Assembly (NCBI RefSeq): GCF_000422625.1
Contig: NZ_AUGK01000005.1
Span: 124,001 to 188,000, forward strand
Direction: 5' to 3'
DNA: 64,000 nucleotides
From: Adlercreutzia mucosicola DSM 19490
GTDB lineage: Bacteria > Actinomycetota > Coriobacteriia > Coriobacteriales > Eggerthellaceae
The translations under genes and the position numbers were made by a program. This document shows positions 17,025-25,949 of this stretch, one piece after another. Within the stretch, counting starts at the first letter, position 1. Each line of letters begins with the position of its first letter. Under the pieces are notes generated by a model. It was not told the DNA's origin. It ran no database searches and was given only the letters and a program-made list of their open reading frames with translations.

Positions 17025-19118
17025 TTATCCGATCTCGTCAATTATTTTATAAAGCCTCATATCGCCTTCGGCGAGCACCGTCTCCAGACCAGGAGTTGTA
17101 TCATCGATAGCGTTATAGCCCGCCCAATTTTCAGGTTTGTAGTATCCATAGTAGCACCGCTCCTCACGGATATCGCCACCTTGATCAAGCAAAAGAATGT
17201 ACTTTACCCCGTTGGTCTCCAACACCTCTCGCACCTCTGGAGACGTACCGAGCTCATTCAGCTTCTTTCTCAGCAAGCCGTCATCGTCGCCAGGATCCCA
17301 AGAATCGGAAGACCGCCTATAGACAAGATTCAAGCCGTCGCTCGCGTAAGCAAAGCTGCTTCCGTCATCAGCAACATTTAAAATAAGATCATTGGGCTCA
17401 ACAACATCCTTGACCCTTTTCACAAACTCTCGCTCCTCTGGAGAATAGGTGTTCGGTCTTTCCGCATTGTTTGCAGCGGCAAAACAGTTTTCCGCATCAT
17501 CAAACGCAGTCCAAACGTCACCAACGCATCGCGAGAAATTCAAAACAATAAAAATGACAATCACGCACAGGGCGGCCACACCCCCGAGCATATTGGCTTT
17601 GCTGTCGCTCTTTGATCGCTTCGCCACATTTCTGGCAAAGCGAACGAGTACGCTCAGCCCCATAGCGGCTAGGGGGATGCCGAAAAATCCCGCATTCCCT
17701 GCGACACGATTCCCATCGGTGTACCAAAAGCCCGTCAGGGCGGAGTCCAGTGGTCCGTCCGTTGCCGCCGCCGCAATAAACGAGACGCAGAAGAAACCAA
17801 AGGCAATTGTGATCCAGAGGTATCGTCTCTCAATGAAGGTATACCCAACGCCTATGACGGTAACGAGCGGCAAAATAACCTGCAGATTGGGACGCCCGAA
17901 AGAAAGCCCCAGCACGCGGCAGAGCGCCTCGGGCAAATCAAGGTATGAGGGCCAGGAGAATGCAACGATTCGACTGATCGAGGGAATCTGCATAAAGACA
18001 TACCAGAAGAATGCAGAAACCGCCGTGAGCAGCAATCCGATCCCGATTGACAACCCCACAGCTTGCCACATCCGACATTGCTTCTTCCGTCTCACAACCC
18101 CGTATGCCCAACGAGTTGCATTCACGATAACGTAGATGGCAAGCCCAGCATACAAGGAGAAAATCCCATTGGGGTGCATGATGCCTATTGCAGCCGACGC
18201 AAGAACAAAATATGCCACAAGGCCGGCTCGCACCTTAGTCGCACGCCAACGGGACACCATCTCCATAAAGCCCCAGAAGGCATAGGGAAGAAGAGAGAAA
18301 GAAGCGAAGTTTGGATAAAGCGGCCCTTGAGGAGGCAGAATAAGCCCCCACGGGAAAGAAGGAAATGCCAAGCAGACGAAAGCGCCGCAATATACAATCG
18401 CTCGTTTTCCCTCAAAGAGCTTTCCGAGAAAAAGGAAAAGCCCCGTCGGGATAAGAACCGATAGGAAAGCGTAATTTACCGCATTGGCAGCCAACGGGGC
18501 TGAAACGCCACATGCCTGCGCAACCAAAGCGCATACCATATGCCACCCTGCTGGATAATAGCCCCCAGCGGTGTTGACGAGAGTCAACTCGCCACCCTCA
18601 AGATCGTGATAAAAACCGACATTGAGGGTTGACAAAACCTGCGAGTCCGCAAAGGATTTTATCCAAGACAAATGCGCCGAGTTGTCGGAGTCTTGGGGAA
18701 ACGAGGCGGGACCGTCCAGATTCGTCACAAAAATTACGCCGGAGATTATCGTTGATACGCCAATGTAAAGAAGAGCGCAGGCCAAGTCGGAGTGCAGGAA
18801 GCGTTTAAACCATCCACGATAACAAGGCAAAGCAGGGGCATCCCCCAAATGGCATCCTTTTTCGCGCAGAACAAGCCGAGAGAGAAAATATCCCGTACCA
18901 CCTACAAGGACAACTGGAAGAACCACCGTAAGAGGATTGGCGGCAACTCCCAGCTTGTCGTACAAGATGCACAAAGCTTCTATAACGACTATCGTGATCG
19001 GAGGAGCGCATAAAAAGGAACGTAGGCGAGCCCTCCCGCATGCGCGCAAAATGAAGTATCCCGGTACATAGAGAATGAGCAGCGTCACGCCCCATGCCAG
19101 AAGAAAGGAGAACCACAC
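17025..19118 (-). CDS. DUF6541-type polytopic membrane protein (possible GT-C glycosyltransferase)
   Basis: 697 residues with a GTG start and GAAGG just upstream. About 12-14 membrane segments fill residues 1-530, and a soluble ~150-residue C-terminal domain follows. Conserved-looking loop motifs are 'LDGPASFPQDSDNSAHLSW', 'YYPAGWHMVCALV' and 'LPPQGPLYPNF'. This fits the DUF6541 family, common in actinobacterial and coriobacterial cell-envelope loci, with a GT-C-like layout (large early extracellular loop with acidic residues). Such proteins would use a polyprenyl-phosphate sugar outside the cell. Activity is inference. Confidence 0.7.
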   Translation of the reverse strand: MWFSFLLAWGVTLLILYVPGYFILRACGRARLRSFLCAPPITIVVIEALCILYDKLGVAANPLTVVLPVVLVGGTGYFLSRLVLREKGCHLGDAPALPCYRGWFKRFLHSDLACALLYIGVSTIISGVIFVTNLDGPASFPQDSDNSAHLSWIKSFADSQVLSTLNVGFYHDLEGGELTLVNTAGGYYPAGWHMVCALVAQACGVSAPLAANAVNYAFLSVLIPTGLFLFLGKLFEGKRAIVYCGAFVCLAFPSFPWGLILPPQGPLYPNFASFSLLPYAFWGFMEMVSRWRATKVRAGLVAYFVLASAAIGIMHPNGIFSLYAGLAIYVIVNATRWAYGVVRRKKQCRMWQAVGLSIGIGLLLTAVSAFFWYVFMQIPSISRIVAFSWPSYLDLPEALCRVLGLSFGRPNLQVILPLVTVIGVGYTFIERRYLWITIAFGFFCVSFIAAAATDGPLDSALTGFWYTDGNRVAGNAGFFGIPLAAMGLSVLVRFARNVAKRSKSDSKANMLGGVAALCVIVIFIVLNFSRCVGDVWTAFDDAENCFAAANNAERPNTYSPEEREFVKRVKDVVEPNDLILNVADDGSSFAYASDGLNLVYRRSSDSWDPGDDDGLLRKKLNELGTSPEVREVLETNGVKYILLLDQGGDIREERCYYGYYKPENWAGYNAIDDTTPGLETVLAEGDMRLYKIIDEIG

Positions 19119-19204
19119 CCTTCAATCACCTTTTCACAAACAAATCTCGTTCATCATATTCTCTGTCTCGGCCTTAGCGCGTCAAGCCAATTGAGTGCTA
19201 AAGC

Positions 19205-20332
19205 CTAGCGCTCCAACTCAGCATCGGCCAACTTCAGAGCCGCAGCAATACAGGGAGCCATATCGTAATAGCGATAGGCGCCCAAGCGGCCTGCGAACAC
19301 CACGCCTTCTTCGGCCCGGCCCATTTGGGCGTATTGCTCATAGAGCGAATTATTGCGCTCATCATTCACGGGATAATAAGGCTCATCACCTGGCTGCCAC
19401 GCAAACGAATATTCGCGGCTGATAACCGTATCGGGCAACAAGGCACCATTTTCATCCTTACCGAATTCGAAATGTTTGTGCTCGATGATGCGCGTGAACG
19501 GAATGTCGTGGCTCGTATAGTTCACCACCGCATTGCCCTGCCAGTTTTCCACATTCCCCAACAATTCTGTCTCGAAACGCACTGTGCGCCACTCCAAGTT
19601 CCCCAGCTTGAAGTCGAAGTACTCGTCGATGGGGCCGGTATAGATAACGCGATCGAACTGCGAACGATCCATATCTCTAAAATCAACCCCCGTGTGCACC
19701 TCGATGCCGTCGAGCATGCGCTCGAAGATCTTCGTGTAGCCGCCCACAGGAATACCCTGCCAACGATCGTTGAAATAATTGTTGTCATAGATAAAACGCA
19801 CTGGCAGGCGTTTGATAATTGAAGCAGGAAGCTCGGTGCAAGGACGCCCCCACTGCTTTTCGGTGTACTCCTTTACCAGCTTCTCGTAAATATCGCGGCC
19901 TACGAGCGACAGGGCCTGCTCCTCCAAATTGCTCGGCTCACCATCGATAGCGCAGGCCGCCTTCTGCTCCTCAATGATGGCCTTCGCCTCGTCAGGCGTT
20001 TTGATACCCCACATCTTGCTGAACGTATTCATATTGAAAGGCAGGTTGTACACCTCGCCATGAAAATCAGCTACGGGACTATTTACGTAGTTGTTGAACT
20101 CGGCAAAACGGTTCACATATTCCCACACGGAGCGATCGGATGTATGGAAGATATGGGCCCCATACTTGTGCACGTTGATGCCGTTCACCTTCTCGGTATA
20201 GCAGTTGCCACCAATGTGATCGCGACGATCAATGACGAGACAACTCTTGCCCGCATCAGTCAATTCGCGCGCCAGCACAGCACCCGTAAGGCCGGCGCCA
20301 ACAATCAGGTAATCGTATTGCTCCACGGACAC
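19205..20332 (-). CDS. glf: UDP-galactopyranose mutase
   Basis: 375 residues. It starts at GTG 20332 with AAGAAGGAAAGG upstream; the open frame reaches further, but that part has no homologous look. The Rossmann FAD motif 'YLIVGAGLTGAVLARELTDAG' starts at residue 5. 'KYGAHIFHTSD', 'EYTEKQWG' and 'PVGGYTKIF', and the C-terminal 'FAGRLGAYRYYDM', are signature Glf segments. It converts UDP-Galp to UDP-Galf in the cytoplasm, so one of the surface glycans should contain galactofuranose. Length is normal for the family. It is a single gene between the DUF6541 cluster and the dlt operon. Confidence 0.97.
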   Translation of the reverse strand: MSVEQYDYLIVGAGLTGAVLARELTDAGKSCLVIDRRDHIGGNCYTEKVNGINVHKYGAHIFHTSDRSVWEYVNRFAEFNNYVNSPVADFHGEVYNLPFNMNTFSKMWGIKTPDEAKAIIEEQKAACAIDGEPSNLEEQALSLVGRDIYEKLVKEYTEKQWGRPCTELPASIIKRLPVRFIYDNNYFNDRWQGIPVGGYTKIFERMLDGIEVHTGVDFRDMDRSQFDRVIYTGPIDEYFDFKLGNLEWRTVRFETELLGNVENWQGNAVVNYTSHDIPFTRIIEHKHFEFGKDENGALLPDTVISREYSFAWQPGDEPYYPVNDERNNSLYEQYAQMGRAEEGVVFAGRLGAYRYYDMAPCIAAALKLADAELER

Positions 20333-20565
20333 ACCTTTCCTTCTTACTTGTGTGGTCAAAAGAATAACACGACGCAACCACGGCGGGTCGACGTTTTGCC
20401 TGAAGGCACACCAACAACACTGGCATGCATGCAACCACGCCACCCATTCCCGTTCCAGCTGCTTGGTTTTTTTATTTATGCGATCGTGATCACAGTCTCC
20501 ACGATAGAGACAAGGCCCTCTATGTAATGCACATTATCGCCGTGTTGAACAGGAACGCCCCCTGC

Positions 20566-20727
20566 CTAGAACTGTTCGTAGACGAACTCGGGTGGGTTGC
20601 CGTAGCCAGAAAACAGGAGGAACCATACGAGGATCGCTATGCAAGCGACAGCGGTCACGAACCAAAGCAGGGCTTCGACGGTCGGATGCTGCGACAGCCA
20701 CGACTGGGCCTTTTCGAGCCATTTCAT
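20566..20727 (-). CDS. dltX: DltX-like 53-residue membrane protein of the dlt operon
   Basis: A short gene: the ATG at 20725-20727 overlaps the dltD stop (ATGA). It encodes 53 residues: a short cytoplasmic N-terminus, one membrane span (about 20-40, 'ALLWFVTAVACIAILVWFLL') and a C-terminus ending 'PEFVYEQF'. Known DltX proteins are about 50 residues, have one span and end in a conserved F-[IV]-Y-x-x-F motif needed for moving D-alanine across the membrane. In bacilli and streptococci dltX usually precedes dltA; here it is last. Overlap with dltD and the terminal motif make the call good. Confidence 0.78.
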   Translation of the reverse strand: MKWLEKAQSWLSQHPTVEALLWFVTAVACIAILVWFLLFSGYGNPPEFVYEQF

Positions 20728-22064
20728 GAGCGCTCACCCTCGCTTTCCACCACTTCCTTTCCGGCCCCTTCCACTTCGAGCATCTCATCGGCGGCCGCTT
20801 CGGCATCGCGCTGGGCGGCTGTCTGCCCGCTCGCATCGTCTCCTTCTGACGCGCCCTCGACACCATCAGAGCCACCAGCAGCGTCAGTCGCCTCCGCTCC
20901 GTAGAACTCGCAAAGCGCACGGTTGATCTGCACCCAGCTCCTCCAACCAAGATGCATCACATCGCGCAGGTAATACTTGTCGTAGTCGTGCATCGACAGG
21001 TCGACATAATCCACCTGCGCTTCGTCGAGCACCTCGCGCAGCTTGTCGTAGAACTCCGCGCGGCTCTCCTTGGTATAGCGCTGAATGTCGTAGTATTCGC
21101 CGTTCACCGGCTCAATCACCAGAAGTGGCGTGATGCCCAGCTCTTCGCACACCTTAAGGAACAGACGCAGGTCGGAGAACTCCGTCTCGCTCCAACCGGA
21201 AAACGGCTCGCCCTCGTAGGGCTGCCCCCAGGCGACATCGCTCACGTAGGTATCGAAGTAGTCGTCGTAGATGCCGTAATCGTTGTTCGTACAGGCCGCC
21301 TCACCTTCCGCCACAGCCTGCCGATCAAGCGCGTCCCAATCAGGCTCAACCGCCGAGGTGCCATCCCGTTCAAGCGGCCCGTTGGCCGCCAGCCCCTCAG
21401 CAAGCAACCCACGACGTTCGCCGCCCGATACAAAGTCAGCGGCCGCTCGATTGGCCCACGCCACCACCGAATCATCAGTCAGATCGCTCACCGTTTGAGC
21501 GTCTACTCCCAGAGCTATCACCCGCTCGCGAATCTGCGCCTTCGTCTCGGCAGTCAGCCCCGGATTCTCCATGCACTCACGGAAAGACTCTTCCGAGAAG
21601 CTGTTCATGAATGCCTCCGGTGTACATCCCGTCTCGTTCATGAACCACTGATCGCCGATCAGGAACGCGACCTTCTTCTCGGGAAGCGCCCCGCACTCGT
21701 CCAAAGCGCCCACTTCAATGGCACCCCATAACGACTGGTAGCCGCCACCGCCCATAGATATCAGGTCGAATCCCAGATCATTTTCCGAGAAGAATCGCAC
21801 GGGATGGGCGGAGTCCTCCGCTGACTGGCCCAGCTCTGAAGACCCCAGCAGAAATCCCACCGCGCGCCCCTGCGCCTGCTGCGCTCGCACCATTTCACCC
21901 AAAAGCGACGGACTCCCCCACAGCGCCACCGACGGCCGCGGGTTCACTGGGTTCTCCCGCGCCATGTCCCGTAGGGAGGCATCCGTGGGCGCCTGCAGAT
22001 AATATGCCGCGCCCACACCCAGAGCGAGCGTCAAAGCGCAGCAAACCGCGATCAGCTTCCGCAT
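20724..22064 (-). CDS. dltD: DltD, D-alanyl transfer protein
   Basis: 446 residues. An N-terminal membrane anchor (about 4-22) is followed by an extracytoplasmic SGNH-like domain. 'FLLGSSELGQ' (Ser75/76) holds the nucleophile, 'DQWF' is the next block, and 'DVMHLGWRSW' near residue 385 supplies the Asp/His pair. It completes D-alanine transfer onto teichoic acid outside the cell. It differs from typical DltD by an Ala/Glu/Asp-rich low-complexity tail of about 45 residues. It starts 2 nt after dltC and its stop overlaps dltX. Confidence 0.94.
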   Translation of the reverse strand: MRKLIAVCCALTLALGVGAAYYLQAPTDASLRDMARENPVNPRPSVALWGSPSLLGEMVRAQQAQGRAVGFLLGSSELGQSAEDSAHPVRFFSENDLGFDLISMGGGGYQSLWGAIEVGALDECGALPEKKVAFLIGDQWFMNETGCTPEAFMNSFSEESFRECMENPGLTAETKAQIRERVIALGVDAQTVSDLTDDSVVAWANRAAADFVSGGERRGLLAEGLAANGPLERDGTSAVEPDWDALDRQAVAEGEAACTNNDYGIYDDYFDTYVSDVAWGQPYEGEPFSGWSETEFSDLRLFLKVCEELGITPLLVIEPVNGEYYDIQRYTKESRAEFYDKLREVLDEAQVDYVDLSMHDYDKYYLRDVMHLGWRSWVQINRALCEFYGAEATDAAGGSDGVEGASEGDDASGQTAAQRDAEAAADEMLEVEGAGKEVVESEGERS

Positions 22065-22066
22065 GC

Positions 22067-22318
22067 CTAGCCCTGCACCCGAATCTCAACCTGGTGAATG
22101 ATCTTGTTCACCGAGTTCATCTCCTCGCGCTCCACCGCCGTCGGGGCGATCACCACGCCGAACTCGGACTCGATGCCCACCAGAAGCTCGATGGCGGCCA
22201 TGGAGTCCAGCAACCCCGCCTCGAACAGGTCGATATCGCGCTCCTCGCGAATCACCTCATCGTCGCACACTTCCTCGATCAGATCGAGCATCCGCGTCTC
22301 AACCGTGCCGTTAGCCAT
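22067..22318 (-). CDS. dltC: D-alanyl carrier protein DltC
   Basis: 83 residues, acidic and helical, the normal size for DltC. 'GLLDSMAAIELL' (Ser39) is the phosphopantetheine attachment site. It carries D-alanine as a thioester from DltA to DltB. The start overlaps the end of dltB by 8 nt, so translation is coupled. Confidence 0.95.
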   Translation of the reverse strand: MANGTVETRMLDLIEEVCDDEVIREERDIDLFEAGLLDSMAAIELLVGIESEFGVVIAPTAVEREEMNSVNKIIHQVEIRVQG

Positions 22319-23495
22319 GAATCAGACCTCCTACTACCGTATGTAACTGACCAGAGAAAATCGCCATGCCCAGCATGACCAGATTGATCGTGACGAACCA
22401 CTGCAGCGCCTTATACCAGCGCTTCTTCTTGTGCTTCTTATGGAAGGGCACGCGCTTCTGGTACACGTCCGTCGCCCCCATGAGCACGCCGTAGTACGCG
22501 CCGTACACCAGGTAATCCACCGTCAGCCCGTGCCACGCGCCCATGAGCATGAAGTTCGCCAGATAGCCGAAACAGGCCGTGTGCAGACGGTCCTTGAACA
22601 GCTTGCGACGCGTGGCCGACTTCACCACGCGCATGAACACGAAGTCGCGCAGCCAGGTGGACAGGGTCATGTGCCAGCGATCCCAGAACTCGCGCACGTC
22701 CAGGGCCAGAAACGGCGCCCGAAAGTTCCGCGGCGTCTTGATGCCGAAGCAGTAGCTGGCCCCCATGGCCATCAGCGAGTAGCCGGCGAAATCGAAGAAC
22801 AGATAGAAGCCGTAGGCGTAGGCGTCCTTCACCTGGGCCGCCAGCTCACGCCACAGCGAGCCGTCCCCCAGCGGCGCCGGCGTGAACCAGCCGTAGAACA
22901 CCGTGCCCAGCACCTTCTGGTACACCGCGCCGATAAGCAGAAGCATGATGCCCCGCGCCAGCAAATCGGCGTACTCGGAACGCGTGTAGGTGCGGTTCGC
23001 GTCTTCAGTGAAGCGCCGACTGCGATCGATGGGACCCGAGGTAAAAGGCGCGAAGAACACGAGGAAGTACAGGTAGTCGAGAAAGCCCATGTCCTCGATG
23101 ACCCCGTCGCGCACCTCGATAATCACCTGCACGGCCTTGAACGTGATGTAGGACAGCCCGAGAAAGCCCATGATATTGTGCTCGAACACGGCCCCGATCT
23201 TGTATACCACCAAAGGGGCGATCACCGCCGCCAGGGCCACCCGGTACTTCCACAGGGCCTTCTGGCCGCAACGCCAACTGCGCAGCACCCAGAACGTGGC
23301 CGCGCACGCCACCGCCAGAAATCCGAGAAACGCTGCCATGCCCTGGGCGTTCTCGCCGAAGAGCAGCAGCAGGAACCCGAGCGATGCCGCCAGGCCGTAG
23401 TATTTTATCCGACGTCCCGTAAAGCCCAGAATGGTGGCCGGAATCACCGCCAGGGCGAGAAACACGTAGAACGCCGGGTCGATATAGAAGTTCAT
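22311..23495 (-). CDS. dltB: DltB, MBOAT-family D-alanyl transferase
   Basis: 394 residues with about 11 membrane segments. MBOAT landmarks are visible: 'SGPIDRSRRF' in the first half, 'REFWDRWHMTLSTWLRDFVF', and 'MGAWHGLTVDY' with the catalytic His at about 322. It takes D-alanine from DltC at the membrane and passes it outward for teichoic acid esterification. It lies 18 nt downstream of dltA. No gaps or missing motifs. Confidence 0.96.
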   Translation of the reverse strand: MNFYIDPAFYVFLALAVIPATILGFTGRRIKYYGLAASLGFLLLLFGENAQGMAAFLGFLAVACAATFWVLRSWRCGQKALWKYRVALAAVIAPLVVYKIGAVFEHNIMGFLGLSYITFKAVQVIIEVRDGVIEDMGFLDYLYFLVFFAPFTSGPIDRSRRFTEDANRTYTRSEYADLLARGIMLLLIGAVYQKVLGTVFYGWFTPAPLGDGSLWRELAAQVKDAYAYGFYLFFDFAGYSLMAMGASYCFGIKTPRNFRAPFLALDVREFWDRWHMTLSTWLRDFVFMRVVKSATRRKLFKDRLHTACFGYLANFMLMGAWHGLTVDYLVYGAYYGVLMGATDVYQKRVPFHKKHKKKRWYKALQWFVTINLVMLGMAIFSGQLHTVVGGLIHG

Positions 23496-23513
23496 AACCG
23501 CCAGCCCCGCGCC

Positions 23514-25053
23514 CTAGGCCAAGGCCTTGCGGTCGATTTTGCCATTCACGGTCAGCGCAAACGATTCATGGAAGACGATCTTCTTCGGGATCATGTAATC
23601 GGGAAGCACCTGGCGCAACTCCGCCTTGATCTGCTGTCCTCGTTTGAACGACGGCTCGACCGCAGGGTCGGCCAACTGGACGTGGGCCACAAGGTGGGAC
23701 ACCTTCCCATCCTTCTCGGCAGACAGGACCACCGCCTCTTTCACGGAAGGCAGCGACGCGAGCCCTTGCTCCACATCGCCCAATTCGACGCGAAAGCCGT
23801 TGAGCTTCACCTGGAAGTCCAAGCGCCCCAGGCAGTACAGGCGTCCCTGCTCGTCAAGATAGCCCTTGTCGCCGGTCTTGTACGAGCGCACGGTCTCTCC
23901 GTTGGCACGGGTGCGCTCAGAGAAAACGGCTTCTGTCAGATCGGGGCGACCGAAATAGCCCAGCGACACCGTGGCGCCTTCCAGGTACACCTCCCCCATC
24001 TGGCCCGACGGTAGCACGTCGCCCGTTTCCACATCGCGGATCACCGCCCGCACCTCAGGGTTCAGAAAGCCCACCGGCAACGGATTCGACTGATCGACAA
24101 CCTCGCGCGTCACTTCGATATCGGTCACCGCCTGGGTTTCCGTCGGACCATAGGTGTTGAAGATGCGCACGCCCGGAAATCGGTCAAGCAGCTTGCTTGC
24201 GGCCGCATTGCGAAACACCTCGCCGCACAGCACAATGGTATCAAGTCGCGGAAGCAGCTGAGCGTTGAACGAGGGGTCGGCCAGACACATCTCGATATAG
24301 GAGGGAGTCGACACCCAGGTGGTCAAGTCGCTCGCCGCGAGCGCCTCGAAAGACGCGCTCATGCTCTGCTCGCATTCCGATTCCAAAGCGAACAGCGTGT
24401 AGCCGGCCGAGAGCCCCGCCACGATGTCGAACAGGCTCACATCGAACGTGTAGGGAACGCGATTGAAACTGATGCGATCCGGGCCGGCGGGAAACAGCTT
24501 CCCGAAGTAGTCCATGAACGCATCGACGCAACGCGAGGGCATCTGCACTCCCTTGGGACGGCCCGTGCTGCCCGAGGTGAACAAAAGGTAGAAGACGTCG
24601 TCGCCCGACACCCAACTATCCTCGGAAACCGTCTCGCTCGCCATGCGGGCCGTCCGCACTTCGTCTTTCCCCAGCACCCGTTCGGCAAGGGAGACATCGG
24701 CGGCGAGCGGCTCGTCAGACAACGAGATAACCAGCGGTCGTCCGATCTGCTCGAGAATGTCCGCAACGCGATCGGCGGGATAGGCGATATCGATGGGCGC
24801 GTAGGGCAGTCCCGCCTTCACCGCCGCAAAGAACGACACCAGCATGAGCGGCGACTTATGGCCATACACCACCACCGGCTTGCCCTCGGGCGCCTCTCTC
24901 TTCAGAAAGGCCGCCAGGCCATCCGACCAGCGATCGAGTTCGCCATAAGTTAAGGAATCAGATACCCCCCCCCCGAGAGGTAAAATACGCTACCCGACCA
25001 GGATGCTCGCGACACTCCCGCGAAACTTCCCTCAGAAACCTGCTTGCTGTCAT
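23514..25053 (-). CDS. dltA: DltA, D-alanine:D-alanyl carrier ligase; 5' end out of frame at a G10 tract
   Basis: The body (from about 24960 down to 23514) encodes an AMP-forming adenylation enzyme: 'FTSGSTGRPKG' phosphate-binding loop, 'NTYGPTETQ', 'YKTGDKGYLDEQGRLYCLGR', and the C-terminal 'LTVNGKIDRKAL' with the catalytic Lys. The natural start is ATG 25053 (AAGGAAG upstream; MTASRFLREVSREC...). From it the frame runs 31 codons and hits TGA, because a run of ten G (24965-24974) shifts it by one. With nine or twelve G the frame joins 'SLTYGELDRWSDGLAAFL', giving a normal 512-residue DltA. As sequenced, only a product lacking about the first 60 residues could start internally (GTG codons near 24875). 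This is either a phase-off state or a sequencing error. Confidence 0.9.
24965..24974 (-). repeat. G10 homopolymer tract inside dltA (candidate phase-variation switch)
   Basis: Ten consecutive G on the coding strand, about 27 codons after the dltA start. The run of 10 puts dltA out of frame; 9 or 12 would restore it. With 11, the third frame also stops a few codons later (TAA). Runs of this length slip easily during replication. Confidence 0.8.
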
Positions 25054-25083
25054 ATCACTTCCTTGCCCATAAAATGAAACTTG

Positions 25084-25112
25084 ATTATAAACGCTCATCC
25101 CCTTCCGCTCCA
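25084..25112 (-). promoter_or_regulatory. Candidate dlt operon promoter
   Basis: On the minus strand a perfect TATAAT (25084-25089) lies 17 nt from a weak -35 (TGGAGC, 25107-25112). It would start transcription about 24 nt before the dltA ATG. Confidence 0.5.
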
Positions 25113-25295
25113 GTCACAGCAAAAGCAAACGGAACATATCCGCAAATAACAAAGGAGTGTGGGAAAGTGTTTCGCCGCATCAAGGTACTCGCAAATGGCG
25201 ATCATCCCGAGAAAATAGCGCTTGCCTTCTGAAAGCATCCCAGCTTGCTTTCATCCGAGCATCGGCGCGGCAATCTAAAAACGCCCCACAGATAC

Positions 25296-25949
25296 CTAGA
25301 GCTCTCTCGGATTTGAATATGGAGGGACAACGGATTTCCGAGTTTTGCCCCAAAGCTCGATATATAGCTTTCTTCTATCGGAATCCCTCCGGACGCATAT
25401 CGTCAGCAAAATACTATAAACAACCAGCACCACCCCAACAACAAGCAACGCAATACTTGATGCAAGACCTTCCCAACCCGCCCCTAGGCCGTCGCTTTCA
25501 ATGACAAGGAAAACAAAAGCGAAAATGGCAAATATTGTGAATGAACAGTCCTTCAGAAAACGTGAAGTTTTTTCCGCCCAAAAAAGAACTTTTGTTCTCG
25601 CGTTCTGGTTTTGAGCATACTCCGTTCGTTCGTCGATAAATTGAATTAGTTCATTTTCCCAAGACACAGACAGCTTCATTTCTTTTTCTGCAAACGCAAG
25701 ATATGCAGCGATTCGATATACGGTGTCCCTATATTGCACAGTCTTACACTGAAAAACAATAGCGACAAATATGAGCGCGACGCACAGTAGCCGACACACC
25801 ATCCTGTCCACTTCACCATTAGTGACAAATGCCGCTAGAACACCAAAAGCGGTAAGAATCACAGGGAAGAGGCTATCCTGTTTTCTCACCGCGTTTAAAA
25901 GCTCTTCACGCAAAGATAGATAACTTGACGGCCAGTCGCCCTCCATCAT
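25296..25949 (-). CDS. Unidentified four-span membrane protein
   Basis: 217 residues from ATG 25949 (GGAGG upstream), overlapping the GT2 stop as ATGA. Two hydrophobic pairs are visible (about residues 30-75 and 133-195). They are separated by a charged helical stretch (about 80-130) rich in Glu, Gln, Asn and Arg. I do not recognise the family. The layout of paired membrane hairpins with a cytoplasmic helical part and the tight coupling to a GT2 suggest a membrane partner of that transferase, but a role outside glycan synthesis is equally possible. Base composition is AT-richer than the dlt operon beside it. Confidence 0.6.
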   Translation of the reverse strand: MMEGDWPSSYLSLREELLNAVRKQDSLFPVILTAFGVLAAFVTNGEVDRMVCRLLCVALIFVAIVFQCKTVQYRDTVYRIAAYLAFAEKEMKLSVSWENELIQFIDERTEYAQNQNARTKVLFWAEKTSRFLKDCSFTIFAIFAFVFLVIESDGLGAGWEGLASSIALLVVGVVLVVYSILLTICVRRDSDRRKLYIELWGKTRKSVVPPYSNPREL

